DNA from: Williamsia sp. 1135
GTDB lineage: Bacteria; Actinomycetota; Actinomycetes; Mycobacteriales; Mycobacteriaceae
Length of the DNA stretch: 64,000 bases
Direction: 5' to 3'
NCBI RefSeq assembly: GCF_002095395.1
Contig: NZ_MJEI01000105.1
Span: forward strand, 62,001 to 126,000
Shown here: positions 44,877 to 53,819 of the stretch, piece after piece
Numbering within the stretch: position 1 is the first letter of the stretch
How the letters are laid out: each line of letters opens with the position of its first letter
Translations under genes and position numbers: made by a program
Notes under the pieces: model-generated
What the model saw: the letters and a program-made list of their open reading frames with translations, nothing else
Database searches by the model: none
What the model was told of the DNA's origin: nothing

Positions 44877-45698
44877 TCAACCCGATTCGCACGACACGCC
44901 GCCGAAGGGGAGCGGGTTCACCACCAGCACCCGGTTCGCGCCGTCGACCAGCCACGCCGCACCCCGGTTGTCCAGAGAGGCTGAATGGACCGTCGCGGCA
45001 GCCGGCCCACGCAGGACTCCGCACCGCTCGACTCCGTACACCGGGGACCGTCCTGTCAGGAACTCGTCGGGGTCGGGGCCCGGCCACGGAATCGTTGCAG
45101 CCGGGTTCTCTGCGGCCTCGAGTTCGAAGACGGTGACCTCGTCGGGGACAAGGTCTTCGGTTGGCCGACCGTCCGAGAGACCCCGCGCGGTGTCGACGAG
45201 GTCGGCGAGTCGGGCGCGTACCGCCTTCTCGTCGGCGCTGAGCCCTTCGGTGAAGCGGGATCCGTAGGCGTACACGCTCAAGGTCGCGGGAGCGGTGTCG
45301 GCATGCAGGGTGAATGTGGTGTTCCCCAGGTCGGTGACCTGCGGATCGCCGGCGTCGGTCAAGGGGGAGATGAGCCCGCCCGCTTCGGTCGCGGCGACGA
45401 ACCCGGCCACCTCGGCGGGTTCGACCCGCGACACGGAGTAACTGCCGGGAAGGTCGTAGTTCTCGGGCGGGTTCCGCACCAGGATGCGACCGTCGCCATA
45501 GATCGCGATCGCAGGCGACTGGAGAGCGAACATGATCGTGGGGCTGTAACCCGGTCCAGAGCTCACCGCGAAAACGATCTGATCGGCGGGCAATGGGGCA
45601 GGTTCGGCGGTCGGAGCGCCCGGCGAAGTCGAACTGCATCCGGCCAGAACGGCCGCGAGCACCAGCCCGCACACCGCGCGGTTTCTGCCGATTCCCAT
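44877..45698 (-). CDS. Lipoprotein of unknown function
   Basis: A 273-residue protein with a lipobox (VLAAVLAGCSS, Cys at about residue 20) and a Pro/Ala-rich linker. A beta-rich domain follows with SPTIMFALQSPAIAIYGDGRILVRNP and C-terminal AAWLVDGANRVLVVNPLPFGGVSCESG. No catalytic motif is recognised. After the TGA stop the same frame continues 26 codons to another TGA (44796-44798) and repeats a Cys-containing end (GAVSCEPEG), see findings. It is convergent with the CitE-like gene. Confidence 0.7.
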   Translation of the reverse strand: MGIGRNRAVCGLVLAAVLAGCSSTSPGAPTAEPAPLPADQIVFAVSSGPGYSPTIMFALQSPAIAIYGDGRILVRNPPENYDLPGSYSVSRVEPAEVAGFVAATEAGGLISPLTDAGDPQVTDLGNTTFTLHADTAPATLSVYAYGSRFTEGLSADEKAVRARLADLVDTARGLSDGRPTEDLVPDEVTVFELEAAENPAATIPWPGPDPDEFLTGRSPVYGVERCGVLRGPAAATVHSASLDNRGAAWLVDGANRVLVVNPLPFGGVSCESG

Positions 45699-45809
45699 GT
45701 GCCAGAGGCTAGCGCGGATCGGTCCCGCGGTGGGTCGCCGGACCCCGAGCGCACAATGGCCGTCGCCGGTGAGGGCGACGGCCATGTGCTGGAACCTAAA
45801 GAACAGTGG

Positions 45810-46598
45810 TCAGCGAGCAAACATCAACGCGCGCTTGACTTCTTGGATTGCCTGCGTGACCTGGATGCCGCGGGGGCAGGCGTCGGTGCAGTTGAACGTG
45901 GTGCGGCAGCGCCAGACACCGTCGACCTCGTTGAGGATGTCCAGTCGCTCGGCGGCACCTTCGTCACGGCTGTCGAAGATGAAGCGATGAGCGTTCACGA
46001 TGGCGGCCGGTCCGAAGTAGCTGCCCTCGTTCCAGTACACCGGGCAGCTCGTGGTGCAGCACGCGCACAGAATGCACTTGGTGGTGTCGTCGAAACGCGC
46101 ACGGTCCGTCTGGCTCTGGATCCGCTCGCGGGTCGGCTCGTTGCCGCTGGTCATCAGGAATGGCTTGACCGCGCGGTACGCGTCGAAGAACGGCTCCATG
46201 TCCACGACGAGATCCTTCTCCACCGGCAAGCCCTTGATCGGCTCGATGGTGATGGTGATCTCTTTGGACTTGTCCTTGGGGAGCAGGTCCTTCATCAGCA
46301 GCTTGCAGGCGAGCCGGTTGACGCCGTTGATACGCATGGCATCCGAGCCGCATACGCCGTGGGCGCACGAGCGGCGGAACGTCAGCGTGCCGTCGAGGTA
46401 ACCCTTCACGTACAGCAGCAGGTTGAGCAGCCGGTCGGTCTGCAAGGCAGGCACGCGGAAGCTCTCGAAGCCCTGGGCGTCGGGATCTTCGGGGTTGAAC
46501 CGGCTGATCTTGAGCGTGACCATGGTCGCCTCGTCGGGGACCGGGGGCAACGGCGGATCATCGTGCCGAGCGTCGGCGATATCGGTGGTGGCAGTCAT
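45810..46598 (-). CDS. sdhB: Succinate dehydrogenase iron-sulfur subunit
   Basis: A 262-residue subunit carrying three clusters: [2Fe-2S] ligands in CAHGVCGSDAMRING, and [4Fe-4S]/[3Fe-4S] ligands in CILCACCTTSCP and CRTTFNCTDACPRGI. It links the flavoprotein to the membrane quinone site. The ATG overlaps the sdhA stop (46596-46600), so it is coupled. Order is sdhC-sdhD-sdhA-sdhB. Confidence 0.96.
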   Translation of the reverse strand: MTATTDIADARHDDPPLPPVPDEATMVTLKISRFNPEDPDAQGFESFRVPALQTDRLLNLLLYVKGYLDGTLTFRRSCAHGVCGSDAMRINGVNRLACKLLMKDLLPKDKSKEITITIEPIKGLPVEKDLVVDMEPFFDAYRAVKPFLMTSGNEPTRERIQSQTDRARFDDTTKCILCACCTTSCPVYWNEGSYFGPAAIVNAHRFIFDSRDEGAAERLDILNEVDGVWRCRTTFNCTDACPRGIQVTQAIQEVKRALMFAR

Positions 46599-48352
46599 CA
46601 GTACTTCCGCTCCATCGGCTCGTAGCGGGTCTGGACCACGGGCTTGTAGTCCAATTCGATGTCCGACAGGAGGGAGTCGCCCTTCTTGTAGGCCATCGTG
46701 TGCCGCATGTAATTGGTGTCGTCGCGGTCCGGGTAGTCCTCGCGTGCGTGTCCGCCGCGCGATTCCTTGCGGTTCAGCGCGCCGACCACGGTCACCTCGG
46801 CCATCTCGAGCAGGAAGCCCAGCTCGATTGCCTCGAGGAGGTCGCTGTTGAAGCGTTTGCCTTTGTCGTGCACGCGGATGGAGCTGTACCGCTCTTTGAA
46901 TCCGTGGATGTCGGTCAGGGCCTGCTTGAGCGTCTCTTCGGTACGGAACACCGAGGCGTTCGCGTCCATCGAGGCCTGCAGCTCGGTGCGGATGTCCGCG
47001 ACCCGCTCGTGTCCGTGCTCGGACAGGACCAGCTCGAGCCATTCGTCGACCATCTTGGTCGGCGTCTCCGGGAGCTCGGTGAACTCGTTGGCCAGCGCGT
47101 ACTCGGCGGCGGCGATACCTGCCCGACGCCCGAACACGTTGATGTCGAGCAGCGAGTTGGTGCCGAGTCGGTTGGCGCCGTGCACCGAGACGCACGCGCA
47201 CTCACCCGCGGCGTACAGGCCGTGGACGACCTCGTCATTGTTGGCCAGGACCTCACCGTTGATCTTGGTGGGGATGCCGCCCATGACGTAGTGGCAGGTC
47301 GGGAACACCGGCACGTATTCGGTCACCGGGTCGACGCCGAGGTAGGTACGAGCGAACTCGGTGATGTCGGGAAGCTTCTCGTTGAGAACTTCTTCGCCGA
47401 GGTGCGTCACGTCGATGTAGACGTAATCCTTGTTCGGACCTGCGCCGCGACCCTCGAGCACCTCGAGGACCATGGACCGCGCGACGATGTCGCGAGGCGC
47501 GAGGTCCTTGATGGTCGGGGCGTAGCGCTCCATGAACCGTTCGCCGTCCGCGTTGCGGAGGATTCCGCCCTCACCACGTACCGCTTCGGAGATGAGGATG
47601 CCGAGGCCGGCAAGGCCTGTCGGGTGAAATTGGTGGAACTCCATGTCCTCGAGGGGGAGACCCTTGCGGAAGACGATTCCCATGCCGTCACCGGTGAGGG
47701 TGTGGGCGTTGGAGGTGGTCTTGTACATACGGCCCGAGCCGCCGGTCGCGAAGACGATCGACTTGGCGTGGAAGACGTGGATCTCACCGGTGGCCAGCTC
47801 GTAGGCCACCACTCCGGTGGCAACCTTCTCGCCTTCGGAGTTCTCTGTGAGGCAGATGTCGAGCGCGTAGAACTCGTTGAAGAACTCGACGTCGTGCTTG
47901 ACGCAGTTCTGGTAGAGCGTCTGCAGGATCATGTGGCCGGTGCGGTCTGCGGCGTAGCAGGCGCGACGGACCGGGCTCTTGCCGTGGTCACGCGTGTGGC
48001 CACCGAAGCGCCGCTGGTCGATCTTGCCCTCGGGGGTGCGGTTGAACGGCAGCCCCATCTTCTCGAGGTCGAGTACGGCGTCGATGGCCTCTTTCGCCAT
48101 GATCTCCACGGCGTCCTGGTCGGCGAGGTAGTCGCCACCCTTGACCGTGTCGAAGGTGTGCCATTCCCAGTTGTCTTCTTCGACATTCGCGAGTGCGGCG
48201 CACATACCGCCCTGCGCAGCACCGGTGTGGCTACGCGTGGGGTAGAGCTTGGTCAGCACCGCGGTACGGGTCCGGGGGCCTGCTTCGATGGCCGCTCGCA
48301 TCCCGGCGCCGCCTGCGCCGATGATCACCACGTCGTAACGATGTTCCTGCAT
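46598..48352 (-). CDS. sdhA: Succinate dehydrogenase flavoprotein subunit
   Basis: A 584-residue flavoprotein that oxidises succinate to fumarate. It has the FAD dinucleotide motif VVIIGAGGAGMRAAIEA, the covalent-FAD histidine region RSHTGAAQGGMCAALAN, the substrate-site FHQFHPTGLAGLGILISEAVRGEGG, HYVMGGI and RLGTNSLLDINVFGRRAG. Length is typical. It is the third gene of the sdh operon. Confidence 0.96.
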   Translation of the reverse strand: MQEHRYDVVIIGAGGAGMRAAIEAGPRTRTAVLTKLYPTRSHTGAAQGGMCAALANVEEDNWEWHTFDTVKGGDYLADQDAVEIMAKEAIDAVLDLEKMGLPFNRTPEGKIDQRRFGGHTRDHGKSPVRRACYAADRTGHMILQTLYQNCVKHDVEFFNEFYALDICLTENSEGEKVATGVVAYELATGEIHVFHAKSIVFATGGSGRMYKTTSNAHTLTGDGMGIVFRKGLPLEDMEFHQFHPTGLAGLGILISEAVRGEGGILRNADGERFMERYAPTIKDLAPRDIVARSMVLEVLEGRGAGPNKDYVYIDVTHLGEEVLNEKLPDITEFARTYLGVDPVTEYVPVFPTCHYVMGGIPTKINGEVLANNDEVVHGLYAAGECACVSVHGANRLGTNSLLDINVFGRRAGIAAAEYALANEFTELPETPTKMVDEWLELVLSEHGHERVADIRTELQASMDANASVFRTEETLKQALTDIHGFKERYSSIRVHDKGKRFNSDLLEAIELGFLLEMAEVTVVGALNRKESRGGHAREDYPDRDDTNYMRHTMAYKKGDSLLSDIELDYKPVVQTRYEPMERKY

Positions 48353-48380
48353 GTGTACTTGCTCCGTTTCCAGGGCCGGA

Positions 48381-48833
48381 TCAGACGCTGTTGACGTCGA
48401 AGGTGAGCAGGGCGTAGGTGCCGGTGAGCAGCACCAGGATCATCGACAGTGCCAGGAGCACGTTCAGCCAGAAACGCGTCGAGTCCTTACGGGAGTAATC
48501 GGCGATCACGGTGCGCACACCGTTGCCACCGTGCAGCTGGGCAAGCCAGAGCATGCTGATGTCCCAGACCTGCCAGAAGGGGTCTTTCCATCGTGCGGCC
48601 ACGAAGGATGCGTCGATCCGGTGCACGCCGTCGTCCCAGGCCAACATGATGAACATGTGGCCGATGGTGAGGATGATCAGTGCGAGACCCGAGAAGCGCA
48701 TGAAGAGCCAGGCGTTCTTCTCGAAGTTGCCGCCCTTGGCCCGCCGTGGTGAACGGGGGTTGTCGAGGCTGGCCGGACGGTCGTGGTCGGTGCCCACGAC
48801 CTTCGCGAGGATGGGGCTGTTCGGAGTGGTCAT
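48381..48833 (-). CDS. sdhD: Succinate dehydrogenase membrane anchor subunit SdhD
   Basis: A 150-residue membrane subunit with three hydrophobic segments, including FMRFSGLALIILTIGHMFIMLAW with a likely heme-ligand His, and the C-terminal FWLNVLLALSMILVLLTGTYALL. It is encoded between sdhC and sdhA, as in Rv3316-Rv3319. Confidence 0.88.
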   Translation of the reverse strand: MTTPNSPILAKVVGTDHDRPASLDNPRSPRRAKGGNFEKNAWLFMRFSGLALIILTIGHMFIMLAWDDGVHRIDASFVAARWKDPFWQVWDISMLWLAQLHGGNGVRTVIADYSRKDSTRFWLNVLLALSMILVLLTGTYALLTFDVNSV

Positions 48834-48845
48834 CTGCGGCGCCTC

Positions 48846-49250
48846 CTAAAGGTGTTCCACGATAAGTTGCAGCAGGCGTATCGCTGCCGCGCCGAAGAGG
48901 ATCGCGAACAGGGTCAGGATGGTCCACAGCATCTGACGCTGGTACTTGGGTCCCTTGGACCAGAAGTCGACCAGGATGATCCGAACACCATTGAGTGCGT
49001 GGTACAGAACACACGCGACCAGGCCGATTTCCATCAGGCCGATGATCGGGTTCTTGTACGTCTCGATGATCTCCGAGTACTTGTCCGGATCGATGCGGAT
49101 CACGGCCGTGTCGAGCACGTGTACAAAGAGGAAGAAGAAAATCGAGACACCGGTGATCCGGTGCAGTACCCAGGACCACATGCCTGGGTCACCCCGATAC
49201 AGGGAACGTTTGCGCACCGGCGCGGGCGCGGTCTCTGTAGGAATGCTCAT
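48846..49250 (-). CDS. sdhC: Succinate dehydrogenase cytochrome b556 subunit SdhC
   Basis: A 134-residue membrane anchor with MWSWVLHRITGVSIFFFLFVHVLDTAVI (quinone-site Ser/Arg and heme His pattern H-R-x-T-G) and YHALNGVRIILVDF. Three hydrophobic segments. The ATG chosen at 49250 has GGAGG 12 nt upstream, and a possible start at 49271 overlaps that sequence. This is the first gene of the sdh operon. Confidence 0.9.
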   Translation of the reverse strand: MSIPTETAPAPVRKRSLYRGDPGMWSWVLHRITGVSIFFFLFVHVLDTAVIRIDPDKYSEIIETYKNPIIGLMEIGLVACVLYHALNGVRIILVDFWSKGPKYQRQMLWTILTLFAILFGAAAIRLLQLIVEHL

Positions 49251-49396
49251 CGAGAAATTGGCCTCCAACATCGTTGATGGATGCGTCGAGCGCGGTTCCG
49301 GCTGCTCGATCGTGGACCCACGAAACAAACCATAAACCCAAGCTGAACCAGCGTGGAATCCTGCCCGAGTCGAACTGAGCTGCAAGGCATCTCGAT

Positions 49397-49415
49397 TTAG
49401 GGTTGCCTTACCATT
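49397..49415. promoter_or_regulatory. Candidate iron box (DtxR/IdeR site) between sdhC and cdd
   Basis: On the minus strand the 19-mer reads AATGGTAAGGCAACCCTAA. It matches the familiar iron-box form TTAGGTAAGGCTAACCTAA at about 14 of 19 positions, including the GGTAAGGC and CCTAA cores. It lies 147 nt upstream of sdhC and 60 nt upstream of cdd. Iron control of the iron-rich Sdh operon is known in corynebacteria. Here it is inference. Confidence 0.45.
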
Positions 49416-49474
49416 GTTCCTGTGCTGGTCATGGTCCGCGTGCGGACCGCGTCGTGGGCCGGTAGGGTCGTTTC

Positions 49475-49918
49475 ATGCACCCGGACATCAACTGGAAACT
49501 GTTGCGCACCAAAGCTTTAGAGGCAGTGAGGGGCGCCTATGCACCGTACTCGAACTTTCCGGTCGGTGCGGCCGCAATAGTCGACGATGGTCGTTTTGTG
49601 ACAGGTTGCAATGTGGAAAATGTCTCATATGGTTTAGGGCTCTGCGCGGAGTGCACGCTGGCAGGCAACCTGCACGTCTCCGGTGGTGGACGCCTGCTCG
49701 CGCTCTCGTGCACCGACAGTCGCGGCGAGATCCTGATGCCCTGCGGGCGCTGTCGGCAGGTACTTCTCGAGCACGGAGGTACCGAGATGTTGATCGATCA
49801 TGCCGCGGGTCCGAGGCCTCTGGGGCAATTGTTGCCCGACTCGTTCGGGCCCGCAGATCTCGAGGCGGGCAGGACGGCGACCGGCGGATCGACGGCAGGG
49901 GAGCCGGGCCGTGGATGA
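49475..49918 (+). CDS. cdd: Cytidine deaminase
   Basis: A 147-residue zinc enzyme of the tetrameric class, converting cytidine to uridine. It has APYSNFPVGAAAI, the zinc motif GLCAECTLAGN (C-A-E) and the second zinc pair PCGRCRQVL. The C-terminal tail after LLPDSFGPADLE is longer than usual and Gly-rich ([14 protein letters not shown]) because the frame overlaps the deoA start. It overlaps deoA by 8 nt, so the two are co-translated. Confidence 0.94.
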   Translation: MHPDINWKLLRTKALEAVRGAYAPYSNFPVGAAAIVDDGRFVTGCNVENVSYGLGLCAECTLAGNLHVSGGGRLLALSCTDSRGEILMPCGRCRQVLLEHGGTEMLIDHAAGPRPLGQLLPDSFGPADLEAGRTATGGSTAGEPGRG

Positions 49919-51218
49919 CACCTTCGACACCGTGTCGGTGATCGCGACCAAGCGTGACGGCGGCGCCCTCAGCGATGCCCAGATCGACTGGGTGATCGAC
50001 GGGTTCACCGCGGGCGAGATCCACGATGAGCAGATGTCGGCTCTCGCGATGGCGATCCTGTTGCGAGGCATGGACCGTCGGGAGATCTCGCGGTGGACCG
50101 CCGCGATGACCAACTCGGGGCAGCGGATGGACTTCAGCGGCCTCAGACGCGCCGGCAAACCACTGGTGACCGTCGACAAACACTCGACGGGTGGAGTGGG
50201 GGACAAGATCACCCTTCCGCTCGCTCCGCTGGTCGCTTCGTACGGGGTCGCGGTGCCGCAGTTGTCCGGACGTGGCCTGGGTCACACTGGAGGCACTCTG
50301 GACAAACTGGAGGCGATACCCGGCTGGCGCAGCGACCTGAGCTATGACGAGATCGTTGCGCTGCTGGAATCCGTGGGTGCGGTCGTGTGTGCGGCGGGAG
50401 CGTCTCTGGCACCCGCGGACAAGAAGCTGTACGCCCTGCGCGATGTGACGGGAACCGTCGAATCGATCCCGTTGATCGCGAGTTCCATCATGAGCAAGAA
50501 GATCGCCGAGGGCACGCAGGCACTGGTCCTCGACGTCAAGGTCGGAGCCGGTGCCTTCATGAAGTCCGAGGCCGACGCGGGCGAGCTGGCGCAGATCATG
50601 GTCGAGCTCGGCAACGAGGCGGGAGTCCGGACGTCCGCTCTCCTGACGGCGATGTGGGAGCCGCTCGGTATGACCGCCGGCAATGCGCTCGAGGTCGCCG
50701 AGTCGCTGGAAGTGCTCGCCGGCGGCGGTCCCGCCGATGTGGTGGAGCTGACCGTGTCATTGGCAACGGAGATGCTGGCTGCTGCCGGGATGACCGGCAT
50801 CGACGTGGCCGACAACCTACGCAACGGTAAGGCGATGGATGTGTGGGAGGCGATGGTCCGGGGCCAGGGCGGCGATCCGAAGGCGGCACTGCCCCAGGCC
50901 GACCACTCCGAGACGATCTCTGCCGAGTCGGCAGGCGTCATCGAGTCGATCGACGCGATGTCGGTGGGCCGTGCGGCCTGGCGTCTCGGTGCGGGGCGGG
51001 CTCGGCAGGGCGAGTCGGTTCAGGCCGAGGCCGGCGTCCGGATGCACGTGCGGTCGGGCGACCGCGTGAAGGCGGGTGATCCGCTGTTCACGATGTACAC
51101 CGCCACGCCCGAGAGATTTGACTCGGGAAGGGCCGCCCTCGCGGGTTCGACCGTGATCGGGTCGACACCGCCGCAGACCCTGTCGAGGGTGATCGATCGC
51201 GTTACGGTCGAGGCATGA
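49911..51218 (+). CDS. deoA: Thymidine/pyrimidine-nucleoside phosphorylase
   Basis: A 435-residue enzyme that cleaves thymidine with phosphate. It shows the family signature [21 protein letters not shown] (phosphate and base site), [36 protein letters not shown] and [14 protein letters not shown] 49911 with AGGGGA upstream overlaps cdd. The stop overlaps the add ATG. Part of cdd-deoA-add, as in Rv3315c-Rv3313c. Confidence 0.95.
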   Translation: MDDTFDTVSVIATKRDGGALSDAQIDWVIDGFTAGEIHDEQMSALAMAILLRGMDRREISRWTAAMTNSGQRMDFSGLRRAGKPLVTVDKHSTGGVGDKITLPLAPLVASYGVAVPQLSGRGLGHTGGTLDKLEAIPGWRSDLSYDEIVALLESVGAVVCAAGASLAPADKKLYALRDVTGTVESIPLIASSIMSKKIAEGTQALVLDVKVGAGAFMKSEADAGELAQIMVELGNEAGVRTSALLTAMWEPLGMTAGNALEVAESLEVLAGGGPADVVELTVSLATEMLAAAGMTGIDVADNLRNGKAMDVWEAMVRGQGGDPKAALPQADHSETISAESAGVIESIDAMSVGRAAWRLGAGRARQGESVQAEAGVRMHVRSGDRVKAGDPLFTMYTATPERFDSGRAALAGSTVIGSTPPQTLSRVIDRVTVEA

Positions 51219-52330
51219 CAACGTCGCCGCTGGATCTTCCGTCCATCGCACTCGCTCCCAAGGTGCTGCTCCACGACCACCTCGACGGCGGTTTACGTCC
51301 ACAGACCGTGCTCGAACTGGCCGAGGCGATCGGGTACGACGAGCTACCAGCCGATGACGTTGCCGCCGTGGGCGCCTGGTTCCGGGAGGCAGCCGACAGC
51401 GGTTCTCTCGTCCGATACCTGGAGACGTTCAAACACACGGTGGCTGTAATGCAGACGGCCTCCTCCCTCGAGCGGGTGGCCCGTGAGTGCGCCGAAGATC
51501 TCGCCGACGACGGTGTCGTGTACGCCGAGGTGCGCTTCGCTCCCGAGCAGCATCTCGAAGACGGGCTGACCCTCGACGAAGTCGTCGAGGCAGTCCTGCG
51601 GGGCTTCGAGGACGGTACCGCGCAGGCTGCGGGCCGGGGACGCCAGATTCAGGTGCGCACGCTGGTGACCGCGATGCGGCACGCGGCCCGCTCGCGCGAA
51701 ATCGCCGAACTGGCGGTGCGGTTCCGCCACCGCGGGGTCGTCGGGTTCGACATCGCGGGCGCCGAAGCCGGGTATCCGCCCAGCCGACACCTCGACGCCT
51801 TCGAGTACATGCGGGCGAACAACGCGCCGTTCACGATCCACGCGGGGGAGGCATTCGGGTTGCCGTCGATCCACGAGGCGATCAGCTTCTGTGGGACGGA
51901 TCGGCTCGGTCACGGTGTTCGGGTCATCGAGGACATCACGCTACCCGGCGGCGCTGATCCTGCGGCGGCATCATTCCCGGACGCGAAGCTCGGCGATGTG
52001 GCGAACTACGTGCGGGACAAGCGGATCCCGTTGGAACTGTGCCCGAGCTCGAATGTGCAGACCGGAGCGGTCGCGAGTCTGGCCGAGCATCCGTTCAACG
52101 TGCTGGCCCGACTGCGCTTTCGCGTCACGGTCAACACCGACAATCGACTGATGAGCGACACGACCATGAGCCGTGAGTGCAAGGTGCTAGTCGACCAGTT
52201 CGGGTACGGATGGTCAGACCTCGAGCGGTTCACGGTGAACGCGATGAAGTCTGCCTTCATCCACTTCGACGAGAGACTCGCGATCATCGATGACGTCATC
52301 AAGCCCGGTTACGCGGTGCTCATCGGCTGA
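51215..52330 (+). CDS. add: Adenosine deaminase
   Basis: A 371-residue metalloenzyme deaminating adenosine to inosine. It shows the zinc motif [11 protein letters not shown], substrate site [22 protein letters not shown], the general-base region DRLGHGVRV and the metal Asp in [22 protein letters not shown] overlap with deoA. Family length is typical. Confidence 0.95.
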   Translation: MTTSPLDLPSIALAPKVLLHDHLDGGLRPQTVLELAEAIGYDELPADDVAAVGAWFREAADSGSLVRYLETFKHTVAVMQTASSLERVARECAEDLADDGVVYAEVRFAPEQHLEDGLTLDEVVEAVLRGFEDGTAQAAGRGRQIQVRTLVTAMRHAARSREIAELAVRFRHRGVVGFDIAGAEAGYPPSRHLDAFEYMRANNAPFTIHAGEAFGLPSIHEAISFCGTDRLGHGVRVIEDITLPGGADPAAASFPDAKLGDVANYVRDKRIPLELCPSSNVQTGAVASLAEHPFNVLARLRFRVTVNTDNRLMSDTTMSRECKVLVDQFGYGWSDLERFTVNAMKSAFIHFDERLAIIDDVIKPGYAVLIG

Positions 52331-52333
52331 CCC

Positions 52334-52396
52334 GCCGAGCGTGCCGAAATCGCCGCCGAGCGTGCCGATAACGCCGCCGAGCGTGCCCTAGTCGCG
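52334..52396. repeat. Three tandem 21-nt units with core GCCGAGCGTGCC
   Basis: Units at 52334-52354, 52355-52375 and 52376-52396 share GCCGAGCGTGCC plus a variable 9-nt tail. The array fills the gap between the convergent add and Rv3311-like genes and runs 9 nt into the latter's 3' end. A two-unit relative lies at 1972-2013. Confidence 0.7.
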
Positions 52397-53677
52397 TTTC
52401 TTTTCGAGCCGCGTCTCGAATTCGTGCTCCAACGCGCGCCAGGCCTCGGACTCGTTGTCGAACGGCGGGCTCGGAGCCATCCGCTTCGGGTCGGGGTTGA
52501 GCGCGTAGTTCACGAACCACCCCAGCGGCGTGGTCGAGCCCAGCGCCTCGGCGACCGAATCGTCGTCGGCGAAATCAGCAGCGTCCGTGAGCAATTCGAC
52601 CGCGAGTTCGAGCTGACGCCGGTCGATGCGGCGCGGGCCGTCGGCGATGTCGTCGGTCAGACCCGGCAGCACGTACACGTTGTCGTCGTAGACGTCGATC
52701 TCGAGCGATCCGTCGGTCGCGGCGATCTGGATCTCCTCGAACGTGCTGACGGCCGACAGGTCGTGCTCGTTGTCGTCGGCCAGGAAACGCTCGAGAGCAC
52801 GCTTCGACCCGAAGGCGAAGATCTTGCCGTTCTTGCCCAGGAACACCGGATCGTCGTCCAAATAGCAACGCAGTGAGAAGAACTCGCCGGCGCTGGTGAT
52901 GATCTGAATCGGATCGATCCCGACCGAACCCCAGAAGTCGTCTTCGTCGATCTCGTCATCTTCCTCGTCGAAATCGTCATCTTCTTCGGGGGTGTCGTCG
53001 TCGTCATCGTCATCGTCGGTGTCGTCACCCTCGACCAATTCGACGTCGTCGTCCGGCTCGTCCTCGTCCTCGGCACTCGCTGCAGCGAGTATCTCGGCTT
53101 CGGCGACGGAGACGGCCTCCGCGTCGACCTCGGGGGTCGTGATGACGGCGTCTATGGCGTCGATGACGTCGTCCCAGCGCTTGTCGATGAGAGTTCCGAT
53201 GCGCTCCCACAGTTCCGCGCCATCTTTACCGACGAAGTTGCGGGTACCAGTGGTGACCGCGCCGAGGATGGGGTTCCCGTTGAAGAATTTGGTGATTGCG
53301 GTCAGTTCGCAGACCTCGCCGATGATCCTGACGATCTCCAGGACATCCTCGAGCTTCGCGATCACCTCGGGGGTCGGATCTTCGGAGGCCAGTTCAGGAA
53401 CCGAGATCAAGTCGTAGGAATTGCCCTCGGCCGGCTCGAGCTCGTCCGCCTTGAGGCCGACCACGGTGTTCCAGGCGGGATGCTCGACGAGATCGTTGTC
53501 GGTACCCGAGCGGATGAACGCGACGAGTTCAGCGACGGAGCTGAACCCGTATAGATCCTCTTCGAGACCGAGGAAGGCCTCCCACTCGTCGTCGCCCTCG
53601 CGCCAGCGCGGAGCCCACAAGGTGAACGTGTTGCCCTCGGTGATTCCGAGTTCGATTGGGACAATGTCTCCGGCCAT
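52388..53677 (-). CDS. Acidic conserved protein of Mycobacteriales (Rv3311-like)
   Basis: A 429-residue soluble protein with two similar halves (residues about 1-130 and 260-400) rich in Trp and acidic residues (TLWAPRWREGDDEWEAFLG). They are separated by an almost pure Asp/Glu stretch around 210-250, in which runs of eight or more acidic residues occur. No catalytic motif, signal peptide or membrane segment. Its position between add and upp matches Rv3311. Function unknown. Confidence 0.75.
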   Translation of the reverse strand: MAGDIVPIELGITEGNTFTLWAPRWREGDDEWEAFLGLEEDLYGFSSVAELVAFIRSGTDNDLVEHPAWNTVVGLKADELEPAEGNSYDLISVPELASEDPTPEVIAKLEDVLEIVRIIGEVCELTAITKFFNGNPILGAVTTGTRNFVGKDGAELWERIGTLIDKRWDDVIDAIDAVITTPEVDAEAVSVAEAEILAAASAEDEDEPDDDVELVEGDDTDDDDDDDDTPEEDDDFDEEDDEIDEDDFWGSVGIDPIQIITSAGEFFSLRCYLDDDPVFLGKNGKIFAFGSKRALERFLADDNEHDLSAVSTFEEIQIAATDGSLEIDVYDDNVYVLPGLTDDIADGPRRIDRRQLELAVELLTDAADFADDDSVAEALGSTTPLGWFVNYALNPDPKRMAPSPPFDNESEAWRALEHEFETRLEKKRD

Positions 53678-53819
53678 GGGGACAGAGCCTAGTCACCGAC
53701 CCCGAGCGTCGGCCACCTCGCCTCGCCCGAAGTGCACAAGGTTTGCCGAGATTTCCTGATCTGGTCGCGACCCGGCGACTTCACTGCGAGGTCAGCGCCG
53801 CGCGGATCGGGCAGGCAGC

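Noticed and set aside
46700-48394. A 564-codon open frame opposite sdhA
   Set aside because: Antisense to a definite flavoprotein. No domain.
52976-53040. Tandem GAT/GAC-type simple repeat
   Set aside because: It is the coding sequence of the Asp/Glu stretch in the Rv3311-like protein, not an independent repeat element.
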